Part shown: piece by piece, positions 46,013 to 57,000 of the stretch
Numbering within the stretch: the stretch's first letter is position 1
Layout of the letters: each line of letters opens with the position of its first letter
Source: Rhododendron vialii
Lineage: Eukaryota > Streptophyta > Magnoliopsida > Ericales > Ericaceae
Direction of reading: 5' to 3'
DNA length: 64,000 nt
NCBI RefSeq assembly: GCF_030253575.1
Contig: NC_080557.1
Location: 18,115,501-18,179,500, forward strand
Made by a program: the position numbers and the translations under genes
Notes under the pieces: model-generated
What the model saw: the letters and a program-made list of their open reading frames with translations, nothing else
Told to the model about the DNA's origin: nothing
Databases searched by the model: none

Positions 46013-48378
46013 CTACAAATGAGAAAGATTCCCAATTATAGCATCAGTCTATAACATTAAACAAGGCAATAGGAGGAGTATAATCCACCACGGAACAGCC
46101 CCATAGCAGCAGAAAATTACACCATACGGAAGTCCATTAGCAGAAAAAATGAACCCAAAAAAAACTTCAGACACAACAGTAAGAAAATGCATCCTGCAGG
46201 ACAACAAATATGCATGCTACCATGGATTCAAAAAAAAAAATTGATGTGCAATTTTGTAATCAAACTCAAACCAAAAAGCATACACTTATGAGTTAGGTAT
46301 AGAATATAGTTCTGATATATGTTTCTTCCAAGCATGTACTTGTCATTCTTCAAAGGCACCCACAGACCCCAACAGACAGATATCAGAGATGGTCAATGAA
46401 TCAGCAAGGCTGGCCACAATTTTCTGTGACAAGGAATGGCCTATCATGGCATTTCTCGACTCCCACCGTCCAGATAAACTGGAACACCCCTATCCCCCTT
46501 GTATCACTGATTATTAACTGATATACGACAAGCCACAAAACATTTGTCTCATGAACTGTAGTGCTATGCTCTGTACTCCATCCAACATTTACCCAATCCC
46601 TGCCACAAAATATTCTGCAGTTGCTAATATGCAGATGCCTGTTTCAATCAAAATGCTAAACGCATTAGGACCTCAAACTGTTAGTAACCTTTCAAAGTGC
46701 TTCATATGTTTATTGGGAAAATGGATGGAGGAAGATGGGTTCTTTGTATCTCCTTCATTTCATTTCATACATGTGTAATGAAAAAAGAAAACGGGGCGTA
46801 GCAGCAGCTGATTCTGCAGTCAATGCAATGTAGGTTTTTCCCAAACCTGGATTGTGACAACCACCAAACCAAAAGTCTCAAGTGGTTCAAGTGAATAAGA
46901 ACTGACAGCAGTGTAACTAGAGTTGTCCTCTAGCAACTGCTGGAAAAGAAAAGGTCCAGTTAGGAGATAAATGCTTCGCCTTCCATCCTCCTCCAACCTG
47001 TTAGGAACTAGTAAAGCCTTTAAAAGCTGAACTACGTACGAAGTAATTTTATTTCAAAAGCTCAACCACATAATCTTATCAAACAACTATTATAGAGTTT
47101 CACCATAGTTATACGTTCTAGAAACCTGCAATGATAATAAACCATTTTGCACTAGCACATAAATTTCAGCATCCTTTAAAGTGACGGAAAAGAATAATTT
47201 CTTTCCAAACAAGACCTAAACATGCAGTCCGATACAAAACATCTGAATACCAGATTTTCCATGTCAAACCAAACCTTTTTACCGAAAACTTACAAACTTG
47301 GTCTTCATATTCGCTAAATACATGAAACCAAAAGGTTCGTGTCTTGAAAGACTGGAAATGTTGTCACAAACAAGTTTAGGTTTCTCATAAACAAGTACGT
47401 TTGTCACAAACATTTTCTAAAATAGTTGGTACGCATGTTTAAATCGGCGACCGAAACAGAAATTGAATGAGAGGTTGGCATGGGTGAGATCCTTTGTCTT
47501 TTGTACAGGTAGGCGACTAAAAATGCTAAATATAATCGGTCGGCGACCGAACTCATTTTCAGTCGACTGTTTGCCTTTCGTTTCCCATCTGTGTCAATTC
47601 ATCCGCATCTAGTTTTACGTTGGACCCATGGTTGATTAAAAGTTGGGGTTGAGTTGACACAAGTTGCCTTTGGGCAATATCTTCCGATCCAAAAACAAAA
47701 ATTTGGTTGGCCTTGGATTGGGCATAAAAGTGGACCAGAACTAAAGTTCGGAAAAATGTATTCTTTGTTTAGCAGATATCTAAAGCTAAGATGGAGCTAA
47801 TCAAGAAGGGTATGGGCCGAATTACCTCTACCTCTTCGAAACTTGGTAGAACGAAGGATCCATTTACCGCACCTCACACCGTTTTTGCAGGGGTCCTCCG
47901 TTGTGGTTGTGTCGAGAGACTGTGAGGGTTGATTTGGGTGGATCTCCCCTTTCGGCATTCTCTGATTATAAAGCCCAGATTAGGGTCTTCCCTTCAATAG
48001 TAACTGTTCGAATAGGTCAAGATCGCAGGCCTAGGGTTTCAAATCTCTGTGGTTCTAAATTGAATACACCACAGGATGATAAGACTGGAAAGAGAGAGAG
48101 GACCTACGCGCTGTAAGTTTGTGTGAGAGAGAGGGATGGAGAGGGCGAGAGAGAGCTGAGTTCAGCAGCGAGAGACAGAGATGGAGAGATGCAAAAGAGA
48201 GACAGAGAGACTATTTGGTGAGACTCTTTGGTGTGAGAGAGAGAGTTTGTATAACCATGTTACTTCTTCTGTTGAGAGAGACAGAGGGAGCAGCTTTACA
48301 CAGGGTACCCAGCTGTAAAAGTCTGTCCCGATAAGACTGGATATGTTTTTCTTCCCGGGGATAAAACCGAACAAGGGC

Positions 48379-49296
48379 TAATAGTTCTGCTTTTTCTTCC
48401 AAAAAAGAGAGGGAAAAAATGGGTTTTACTGTATACGATCGCATAAATCGCACAGTTTGACATTAAAATATGGGTACTAGATATTGATTTAGCTCTAAGG
48501 GCCCGTTTGGATGTGGGAAAAGAATTTGGGGTATTAGTTGAGAAGGGAGATAAGATAATAGGAGGTACTATGTAAAAAGGGTGGGCCCACATTGATGTGA
48601 CAGGGGTTTAAAAAGTAGTTGGTTTGGATGAGGTATTAGAGAAGGGGATTAGATAGTACTTGGTTTGGATGATGGATAAAATGTGGGGATAAGATTGTTT
48701 TGTAGTTAAAATGGAAGAGGCGAGGGTATTATCCGGGGGTATTATTTAATACCACCCCAAAATCTCCCCATAAATAATCCCCCCACCGGGGGTATTTAGG
48801 GCCCGTTTGGATGAGGGGAAAGAATTAGGCGTATTAATTAATAAGGGGGTAATATAATATGAGGTATTAGTTAATAAGGGATGACCCACATTGATGTGAT
48901 GTTTATAGAAGGGGATTAAATAGTAGATTGTTTGGATGAGATATTAGAGAAGGGGAATTAAATAATACTTGGTTTGAATGGAGGATTACTAGGGGGTACG
49001 GGGAAGGGTGGATGATATAAAAAACTGTCAAATGACCATTTTGCCCTTGTATGGTATTAAGTTAGATTAGTCATTAAATTAAATATAAAATAGCAAAATT
49101 TAATAAATTTAATTACTTTTTCATTATTAAACAATAATAATTCAGTTTACTAATTAACTAATTAATTTAATAAGTATAAAAAATTAAAAATCATTTTTAA
49201 AGCATTTTTTAATTTCATTTTTTTAGTGGGAAAATTTTAATACCCTTCTTTAATTTAGATTTTATAAATTTAATAAAAAAAATACGTATTTTTGTA
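48379..49296. repeat. Tandem/nested repeats with GGGCCCGTTTGGATG ends
   Basis: GGGCCCGTTTGGATG occurs at about 48501 and 48801. Each is followed by a similar 250-300-bp block (GATGAGGTATTAGAGAAGGGG, CCCACATTGATGTGA). The complement-like GCATCCAAGCGACCCCTG lies at 50024. These look like TIRs of nested MITEs; exact borders are unclear. No gene. Confidence 0.5.
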
Positions 49297-49380
49297 CTCC
49301 TTCCGTCCCAAATTAATTGTCTCTCGTTCTATTCTACCGGCTAAAAAATAAGTTATATCTTTAAATTGGGACGGATGGAG
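49297..49380. mobile_element. Very short Stowaway-like MITE, 84 bp
   Basis: TA|CTCCTTCCGTCCCAAATTAA ... TTTAAATTGGGACGGATGGAG|TA. Perfect plan: inverted ends and TA on both sides. Confidence 0.8.
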
Positions 49381-51156
49381 TAATTGATTATGAGTAGGGG
49401 ATATAAGAGCACATGGTCACACATGCACATGATAATTTTTCTTTTCTTTTTCCCCTCTCTTATCACTTCCAGGCAGCGTTGCACATGATAATTTTTCTTT
49501 TCTTTTTTCCCCTCGTTCTTATCACTTCCAGGCAGCGTTTGAGAGAGAGAGAGAGAGTGTGAGAGAGAGAGGGAGAGAGAGAGAGAGAAAGAGAATGAGA
49601 TAGAGAAGAAGAGGAAAGAGGAAGAGGCAAAGAAGAAGAATAAGAAGAACGACGACACTCCCTTTCTCCGATCCTGGCTGAACGTCACAGGTTCGATCTC
49701 CAATCAGCTGGTGTTCCTATTCTTCTTCTTTTTCTTCTTCCTATTTCACTGTCTATTGCAGTAGACGAAAATCTAGGCGGGTTGGAGGTTGGGGGAGGGG
49801 ATTAGGAGAGGTAAAATCGTCCAAGAAGGAGGGGGATCGGGGGGGATAATTTATGGACACCTCAAACCCTATTCGAAAATAATACCCCTTATTGCCCTCT
49901 TATCCGGTCTTACGCAAGAAAGGGGATAAACGAAGACCCCTGGTTTTGGCTTCCCAAACCAAGGCTTAGAGATGGTCCCAGGTCTAAAAGAGGGGTGACA
50001 ACTAATCCCCATTCCTTCTCCTGCATCCAAGCGACCCCTGAGGGGTATAAGAGAAGAGGGGTTTAAACTAATACCCCTCATTTTTTGGTTCCCAAACCAT
50101 GGTTTAAGTGATGAGCCTGGGTATATATGAGGGGTATTACTAATACTCCTTCACAGTCCCCCTCCAAAAGACCCCTATAGGGCATTAGAGAGTCTTGGGC
50201 TATTACCTTGGGGGCCTGTTTGGATGCTTCATTACAAAGGGGTGTTAGTAATACCCCGGTTTTATACCTGATCCCACCGCCTTAGCCCTTATTTGGCGAC
50301 CTCTTTTCGTGGCCGGGGTATTATTTTACCCCGTTCTTCTATAACACTGGCGAGTGCTGAATTCGAGAGTTTTCCCTATGGGTAGGGTTTGAGGTATCCA
50401 TATCTAATCCCTTTAATACTTTTGCAATATATTAATTTATGAAAGCATAATTAAGTATGGAGTAGTCATGTTGCTATTTTTTACATTTTTGAGTTTTAAT
50501 GTATTCACGTTGTTATGCACGTTTCTTTTTATTTTTTGTCTCGCATACGTGGTCACTCATGTGTAGTTAAATTCCTGGCTCCGTCCTTGGTGACACCACA
50601 TTTCATTTCAAAGGGCTTCTATTCACCTATACAATGCCTTAGAGAGAGATACAGAGAGAGAACCAAAAATGGTCGACCTCGAGAAGTACTGAGAGGGAGA
50701 TATCATCATTGCTCTAGTGTTCCTTTATCATAATAGCATAAATGGTTCTAAGGGGCCAAAAAATAAAAAGACAACAAAGAGTTGTCCATTGAAACATTTA
50801 TCAAACAAGCAATAGGCAAGGAAAAAATGAAAAGCATTCTACTTTAAAACCTATTGTGAATAGCTGTGAATGATCAACCATACCAAATCACAGATAAATT
50901 GTACTATTAAGCAATGTATAGCTGATTTCGTCTGTTGGACAACTATCAAACTTATATTTCAAACACAATACATGTCGTTAATTTCTATTTCGAATCAAAT
51001 ATGGATCAAGGACAAAGTCACGGAAAGAAAGAAAAAGAAGAAGAAAAAGAATCAACAAGCTTGTTCGATTAGCAATTAAAAAAATGAAGAAGGGTAGGTG
51101 GCTCCCTCAAATTAGCAAAATGCTAGATTGCATTCATTCTGAAACCTCCTGTGTGT
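49381..51156. other. Repeat-rich DNA, GA runs, no recognised gene
   Basis: A duplicated phrase (CACATGATAATTTTTCTTTTC to CACTTCCAGGCAGCGTT) at about 49426-49479 and 49482-49539 is followed by a (GA)n stretch (49540-49600). 49860-50340 carries GGGGTATTA/TAATACCCC repeats in both orientations, continuing the 48.5-kb repeat family. No gene recognised. Confidence 0.5.
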
Positions 51157-51817
51157 CGATTCGCGAATATGACCACTATACATTCATTTTCATGCCATTG
51201 GGCAATTCTTCCATTTCCAATGCATACAATCAATACTATCCAACATCCCAGGAAATTCATGCCGTTCACCAACTGCTAACAATCTAGCAATGCCATCGCT
51301 AGTGGGTGACCTTAAGTATTCACCGAAAAAAATCTCAATCACCGCTTTGACAAATCTCTTTAGACTCTTTTATTGCGATGCTTTCTCCTATCCTCATAAC
51401 CTCTTCTAAAAAATCAGGCGATACCTCATAAGTAAGGATCTGAATTGCTGTTGTCATCTTTTGAAGCGAAGACAAACTGAGCATTCCAACAGGATTTCTT
51501 CCTTGCACAAAGTATGAATCATGTGCTTCCACCGAAATTTGAATACGGAGAAAAAGAGAATGGCTCATATGAAACCTCCTTTGAAAGTACTCGAGAGGAT
51601 AAACGAGCGGTTCGAGAAAGGACTCACAAAAAATCCTTTCATGGCCAAGGATAGTCCGGCGACGAATATAATTGCGACCTTGAACTGAAACACGATGTGG
51701 GACTATTCCTCTCTCACTATATAGTCTTTCTTCTTCCATAGGAATTACGGTAAGTACCTCCAAATCATCATCAAAGTCGTCGAGAAGAAGAAAGTTTAGT
51801 AGAGGATTGCGAGACAT
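51157..51817 (-). pseudogene. PIF-type 'plant transposon protein' pseudogene, N-terminal part
   Basis: Starts at 51817. The first 150 codons match the N-terminal part of plant PIF/Harbinger-type proteins: RRRTILGHERIFCESF, PLEYFQRRFHMSHSLFLRI, DSYFVQGRNPVGMLSLSSLQK, MTTAIQILTYEV, MRIGESIA. After a one-base shift near 51355 the match continues in another frame: LKRFVKAV, EFPGMLDSIDCMHWKWKNCP (first catalytic Asp), then a stop in place of AW and MYSGHIRES. The rest of the DDE domain is missing. It is not close to the Harbinger family at 27-48 kb. Confidence 0.85.
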
Positions 51818-53005
51818 AAAAAAGATAGACGGAATGACATTTCAACAAAATTAAAATTGAGATGTGTGTGAAATTGAGGGAAAATAGGAAAAAGAATGAA
51901 ATTTAGAGTAATAAAATTCAAGTTGAGATGGTTGTGGAAATGTATGGTATGAACTAATTAATAGATGAAGGGAAAAAATAGTTGTTTACCAGTTCAAGGG
52001 AAAAAAAAGAGCTGTTGAAATTTTCAGAACCGAAATCCAATATTGCAAGTTGCCATTTTTTACAGGTTACCCTTTTTTTACATTTATCTTTGCATAGCCC
52101 AATTGCTTAGGCTATTGGAAACTTCACATTTGTAAGGGCTACTAAACTAGCATTTGGGCCATTTGGATAGTCTATTTACTTAGGATTGGCTTGAGGCTAC
52201 TTAGGATTGGCTTGAGGCTATTGGAGATGCTCTAAGAGCATAGCAAAAAATCAAGGAAATTGAAGCCACAAGTGGAGTAACCATAACGTGCATAGAACGA
52301 GATCAACATTAGTAAAAAATAAGCAAAAACTTTTGACCCTAGGAAAGAGATAGAGAAGACTTTGGCGGTGGTCAGGCGTCAGGGGTTGAATCTCCTCTAC
52401 GTCGATCTTCTTCTTTGATTTTTTCGATCTTCCCTCTCTGTTTGGAACGTAAAAGCATGAAGAGTGGACGGGGGAGGGGGTCGGGACGAGGGTTTTAACC
52501 CATTTTCTCTTTAACACGAATTTAAAACCTCCGTGTCTAGACTTGGATTTAATCCCTCTCTAAGGAAAATAAGGAATCTCTTATGAAAAGGGAGTTATAT
52601 ACATAGATTTTTTATTTCCTAAAAAAGAGGAAGGGATATATAGCGGTAATTTAATTAAGGAAAATGCTAATAACAATCTAATGGGCTATCAATAATGTTG
52701 GAAAATAACAAAATGCACAATTATATATGCGTTAAACTTGCTTGAATAGTGTTAAAAGTGTATTGAGAAATGTTTTTTTATTTTATTTTATATTAACGTA
52801 TTGATAATTCAGTGAAAATCAATAACATAACCGTTTATTCGAAACATGATATTCCACAAAAGAGATACTAAAAGACTTGGATTATAATAGATTTGACTCT
52901 TAACCCATGTGGTTGTACGCTTGGCTTCCAAGAGAAATGTTTAGAGTTCGAGTTTGTTAACATACAATACCATACCAAAAAAAAAAGACTCCGATTCAGA
53001 ATAAT
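51818..53005. other. Intergenic DNA, no recognised gene
   Basis: TTGGAGATGCTCTAAGAGC near 52222 resembles a plant MITE/PIF end (GAGCATCTCCAA). A 25-bp phrase, CTACTTAGGATTGGCTTGAGG, is tandemly repeated at about 52168-52213. No gene. Confidence 0.4.
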
Positions 53006-53380
53006 CAATCCACGACATTGCAATTATTCTCCTCACCTTTCACTGATCTGATATTTTTCCATGAAAAAATCACTAATATGAATTGTACTCCTACATAAAG
53101 AGGGAGACAGATAAAATTCCACCAAACTCAATCCACGACAATGCAATTATTCTCTTCACCTTTCATTGATCTGATATTTTCCCCAGGAAAAATTCCTAAC
53201 ATGGGTTGTACTCCTGCGTAATGAGGCGAACAAAGATAAAATTCCACGAAACCCAATCCACGACAATGCAATTATTCTGCTCACCTTTCACTGATATGAT
53301 ATTTTCCCCGGAAAAAATCCCTGACATGGGCTGTACACCTACATAAAGAGACGAACAAAGATAAAAATTCCACGAAACCC
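53006..53380. repeat. Three tandem units of about 124 bp upstream of the PIA2-like gene
   Basis: Units begin CAATCCACGACA(A/T)TGCAATT at 53006, 53129 and 53254 (periods 123 and 125). Each includes CACCTTTCA(C/T)TGAT and GATATTTT-CC and ends near ACAAAGATAAAATTCCAC. The last unit abuts the gene's likely leader. Confidence 0.85.
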
Positions 53381-54071
53381 CCGATATCTGCAAGTGTCTG
53401 CAAAATCTAGGGTTTGTTAGTTCGTCGCTCTCTACAGGGTTTTCTTGCACACACACACATGCGACCGCCAAACTCTGTCCAATTTGTTCCCGGAATCGCC
53501 TGATTTCTTATACAATCCCTTCCTCTCTTTGCTTCTCATTGAATATCAATTTTGAAGGCGGGGTTTTCAATTTCAAGGATGATAATATCTTTCCTCTTTA
53601 GGTGCTGTTCATCGTCATCGCTCGTTACAAAGCTCCGAAATCTCCGTGTCTTCGGCCCTGGTTTGAATCCCTTCGCTCCCTACAACATGGCCGATCACTC
53701 TTCTCGCTAATTCTTTGCGTACCGCGATTTTTGTCGTCTTCTTTTCAATCATGTAAAAAAAAAACCCCTTGAAATCTCGTCTTCAGATCTCATCTATTCC
53801 TTCAAGTTCTAGGGTTTTACGCTATTGTGACTCGAAGGTTATATATTAGTTGTGTTGGTTAAACCTTGAAAGTTAAGTTTTTATTTGAATTCGAAGCTTC
53901 CCAGGACCTGTAGGTAGTTTTCTGGGTGTTAGTACGCCAAAAAAAAAAAGAAGGGTTTGTGTCGTAGCGATTTAAGGAGAAATATTTCTTGTTTCTTGAC
54001 TTGAAGTTGGAGCTTCGTTGAGCTATAAACAAGTAGTTTCCTGGTTATTTTAATAATCCGCACCAACAAGT
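53381..54071 (+). other. Probable 5' leader/promoter of the PIA2-like gene
   Basis: Contains TCTAGGGTTTGTTAG and other CT-rich leader-like sequence common at plant transcription starts. No upstream frame of note. The transcription start, and whether a leader intron exists, cannot be fixed from sequence. Confidence 0.4.
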
Positions 54072-57000
54072 ATGCCGGAAGCCAAATTGGGTTCGATTCG
54101 AAGGACCCAGAGCTTGCGTAGGTCTGTGGGGGATAGGGACGATCGGGGTTGGACTTTACTTCACGTTGGTGCCCGAAGAGGTGATGTTAGGGAGGTACGT
54201 TTTCTTGCTTCTGTTTCAACTACTGTTTATGATATTCGTAATTAGCTCCAGCGTCCAAATGTCTGAAATTTGTGTCCATGAATTATATATTTCCTACGTA
54301 GTCTTTGGTGCTGTATTTCTTAATAATCAATTCAAAACTTGGTAGTTTTATAGCGATACAGGTAGTTGTTGAATTACCCGGAATGGCTGATGCTATCTTG
54401 ATCCATTGTGACAATTAGTTGATAGTGGGTAATGGCCCAATTCCTTGTGTATGTGAGAGTAGCAAACCACATATTCCCTTATAATTGGCTTTTGATGTCA
54501 CTGTTTCTATCTAGAATATGGAATTATCACTTATTGCGCTTTTTGGAAAATATGTTATTGCATCTCTCCCGTGTCTGAAATTTGGCTCTTATTTGTTGTC
54601 CTTTCCTCTTCCCCTTGCATTATAGATTTGCTGAAGAAAGAAATGAAAAATCTTGTTCCCACTACCCATCAAGAGTTGAATTGGATTTTGTATCCTTGAG
54701 TGCTTTAATTTTATTTAACCTACACAATTCGGAATTAAGTGTGGTATGGTGACTCAGGGCTGCAAACAAACCAAGCTGCTTGCAAGTAGCTCAAGGCGAG
54801 GCTCGTTTGGGCTTGGCTCGACTCGTTTAGAGTCGAGCCAAGCTTGAGCTCAAGTTTTAGGCTCGTTTAGCAAACTAGCCGAGCTTAACACTCCAAAACT
54901 CGGCTCGGCTTGGTTGCATAAGCTCAGCCTCTTTAGGTGTCATTAGTTTCTATAGACTTCATAGAGCTGGGATTTATGTTTTGGTTGGAGATTCCTTAGT
55001 TTCTATAGACCTCGTATATTTGTTTGTTTGTTTGTATGATGTATTGCATGAGAACATCATTGTACAATTGTGTTTCTGAAAAGTTAATTGCAAACTGCAT
55101 GATCTGATAGGTATAGTTAGAATCGTACAATTCACGATTCATATTTTTCAATTTGATACAATTCGGTGGGTAAGCTGCAAATCGTAAGTGAATCGGAGAA
55201 TTGGTGATCCGAATCGGTGAATCGTTTGGTTCACTTAAAATTTTCGAAATTCATTTTTTACTCATTTTTTGCTTTTTTGTAGTTGGAAAAGGGTCCAAAC
55301 TATTCTTGTAAGGTCTTTTCTATTGTTGTATGCCATCTTTTGTCTATGTTTCTCAATTCTCCTTATGTAGTATTATACGTAATAAGGAAGATTTATTATG
55401 AGAGAGGATAGAGAATGACAAAGATAGATGGGATACAACCACCCGATAGACCTTCCAAGGGTTTGTTTTGTACTTTTGAATCTTTTTCCACAAAAGGGAC
55501 CATAAGTAGGATTCACAAAGAGATGAAGGATTCACAAATCCTCATCTCTTGGATGTTGCCATAGAAGCAGTTTACCTCGTACTCTGCATTATCATCAAAT
55601 CATCATTTAGAAGAAGCTTTTTATTGATTTCGGTCTAAAACTTTCATTATGGTATATATTTTTGTTACCCAAACCAATAAACATATATTTCCATGCATTA
55701 TAGGAATTCTAACTGAATCTGAGGGATTCACGAGTCGCGAAAGGACCATTTCGATTCTTGATTCGATTCACGATTACCTTGTAGTGATAGGGACCAGTTA
55801 ACTGACGTACAAACTGACTAGAATCATGTTGGACCACGTAATGCTAAGAAATCAAGTGAACTGACCTGTTTAGGTTTTTTAATGACCTAAAATTTTCCAA
55901 TGCGAGAGTATTATAATTGAATCCATTTCTTTCACGAGTGTGACCACTAAATCCTCAAAATATAACAAGTCTCCAAAATATTTGTACCGATATGATAAAT
56001 TGGTAGGCATGAATCATTCAGCATTAACAATTATGTTCAAAACGTAAGAATGGCATCAAAATTTGTAAATAGTGCTAAAGAGAATTTAGTCCTTCATTCC
56101 ATTATGGTCTCCACTAGACTAGCTCTGCACTTGAGAAATAGCTTAAGTCCAGGAGAGTATAGTTGAAAACATGGTAAATAAGCGAAGATACAAGTCAAAT
56201 AGAATCAATTCAAAACAATCATTAACAAGGCAATCAAGTCTTCGTACTTGGTGCTAAAACATATGCACCACTTGGCCCTAGTAAAGTTAGTTATGGCCCT
56301 GTACAAACTCTAATTCTGTACAAATATATTATATATGTGAACCAGGTGTGTTTGTAATCCATTGCAGCTAGCCAAATAGTCTATATGATTTTTTTCGGAA
56401 AATTCCAAGTTCAACTATGAGCACAAGCATATTGAAATGAGTGCAAATAGAGGATAATGAACGATTACTCTTTGCACAAAGATTTATTGAAGGATGAATT
56501 GGATATGACCGGTTACCTCAATTCAGTACCATGAATGTTAGACATATAGATATAGATTCCACCGCCACGAGTAACATTGTTGAAACTCCACAACGATTGG
56601 CTACCATGTAAAGTGCGTGATTCTCCGATCAAAGCCACTCAAGTCTATCCTCTTATATTTGCTCTTTGTACTTGTCAAAACAAGGTCGTGCATATATAAG
56701 ACTTATTCCACTGCAATCATTCTCACTCTACTCTCTGTGGCTCCCTCACTATATGTCCCACATTCTTCAACACCAATACCCCCTGTCCAGGCTTATTTGT
56801 TTTGAATTACCCTGCACTATAGCTCCACCCGATTGCTTCCTAACAGCGCAACCATGACATTCAACCATTAATTCCCCAATCGATACTTCAGTAAATACTT
56901 TATTGTACTACGACCACTATTTATAACACTGATATATCTTACACAGTCCCTTTTTCTCTTACTCTTCAAAGACTAGTATAATATACTAAGTTCCTACCAT

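Larger units (their letters stand above)
39936..48378 (-). mobile_element. PIF/Harbinger element, copy 2 (frames intact), 8.4 kb
   Basis: The right end (element 5' end) reads, on -, GCCCTTGTTCGGTTTTATCC; the left end reads GCCCTTGTTCGTTTTGCTTG. Both begin with the same 11 bases, inverted. Flanks are TTA and TAA, compatible with a TWA-type target but not identical. Four genes: Myb/SANT-like (44799-45740 plus likely upstream exons), DDE transposase (42162-43542), hybrid-binding/TM ORF (41630-41965), and a convergent second Myb/SANT gene on + (40542-41036). It is tail-to-tail with copy 1, with a 136-bp spacer. The 5' 2 kb (46013-48378) is a GA/CT-rich leader region with a probable tiny first exon at 47842-47863. 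Confidence 0.88.

Noticed and set aside
27452-48378. Possible segmental duplication of host genes rather than a transposon
   Set aside because: Inverted GCCCTTGTTCG ends, a DDE transposase and a Myb/SANT partner identify both as PIF/Harbinger elements.
48119-48453. Frames in GA/CT-rich 5' part of Harbinger copy 2
   Set aside because: Low-complexity leader sequence; not conserved as protein in copy 1.
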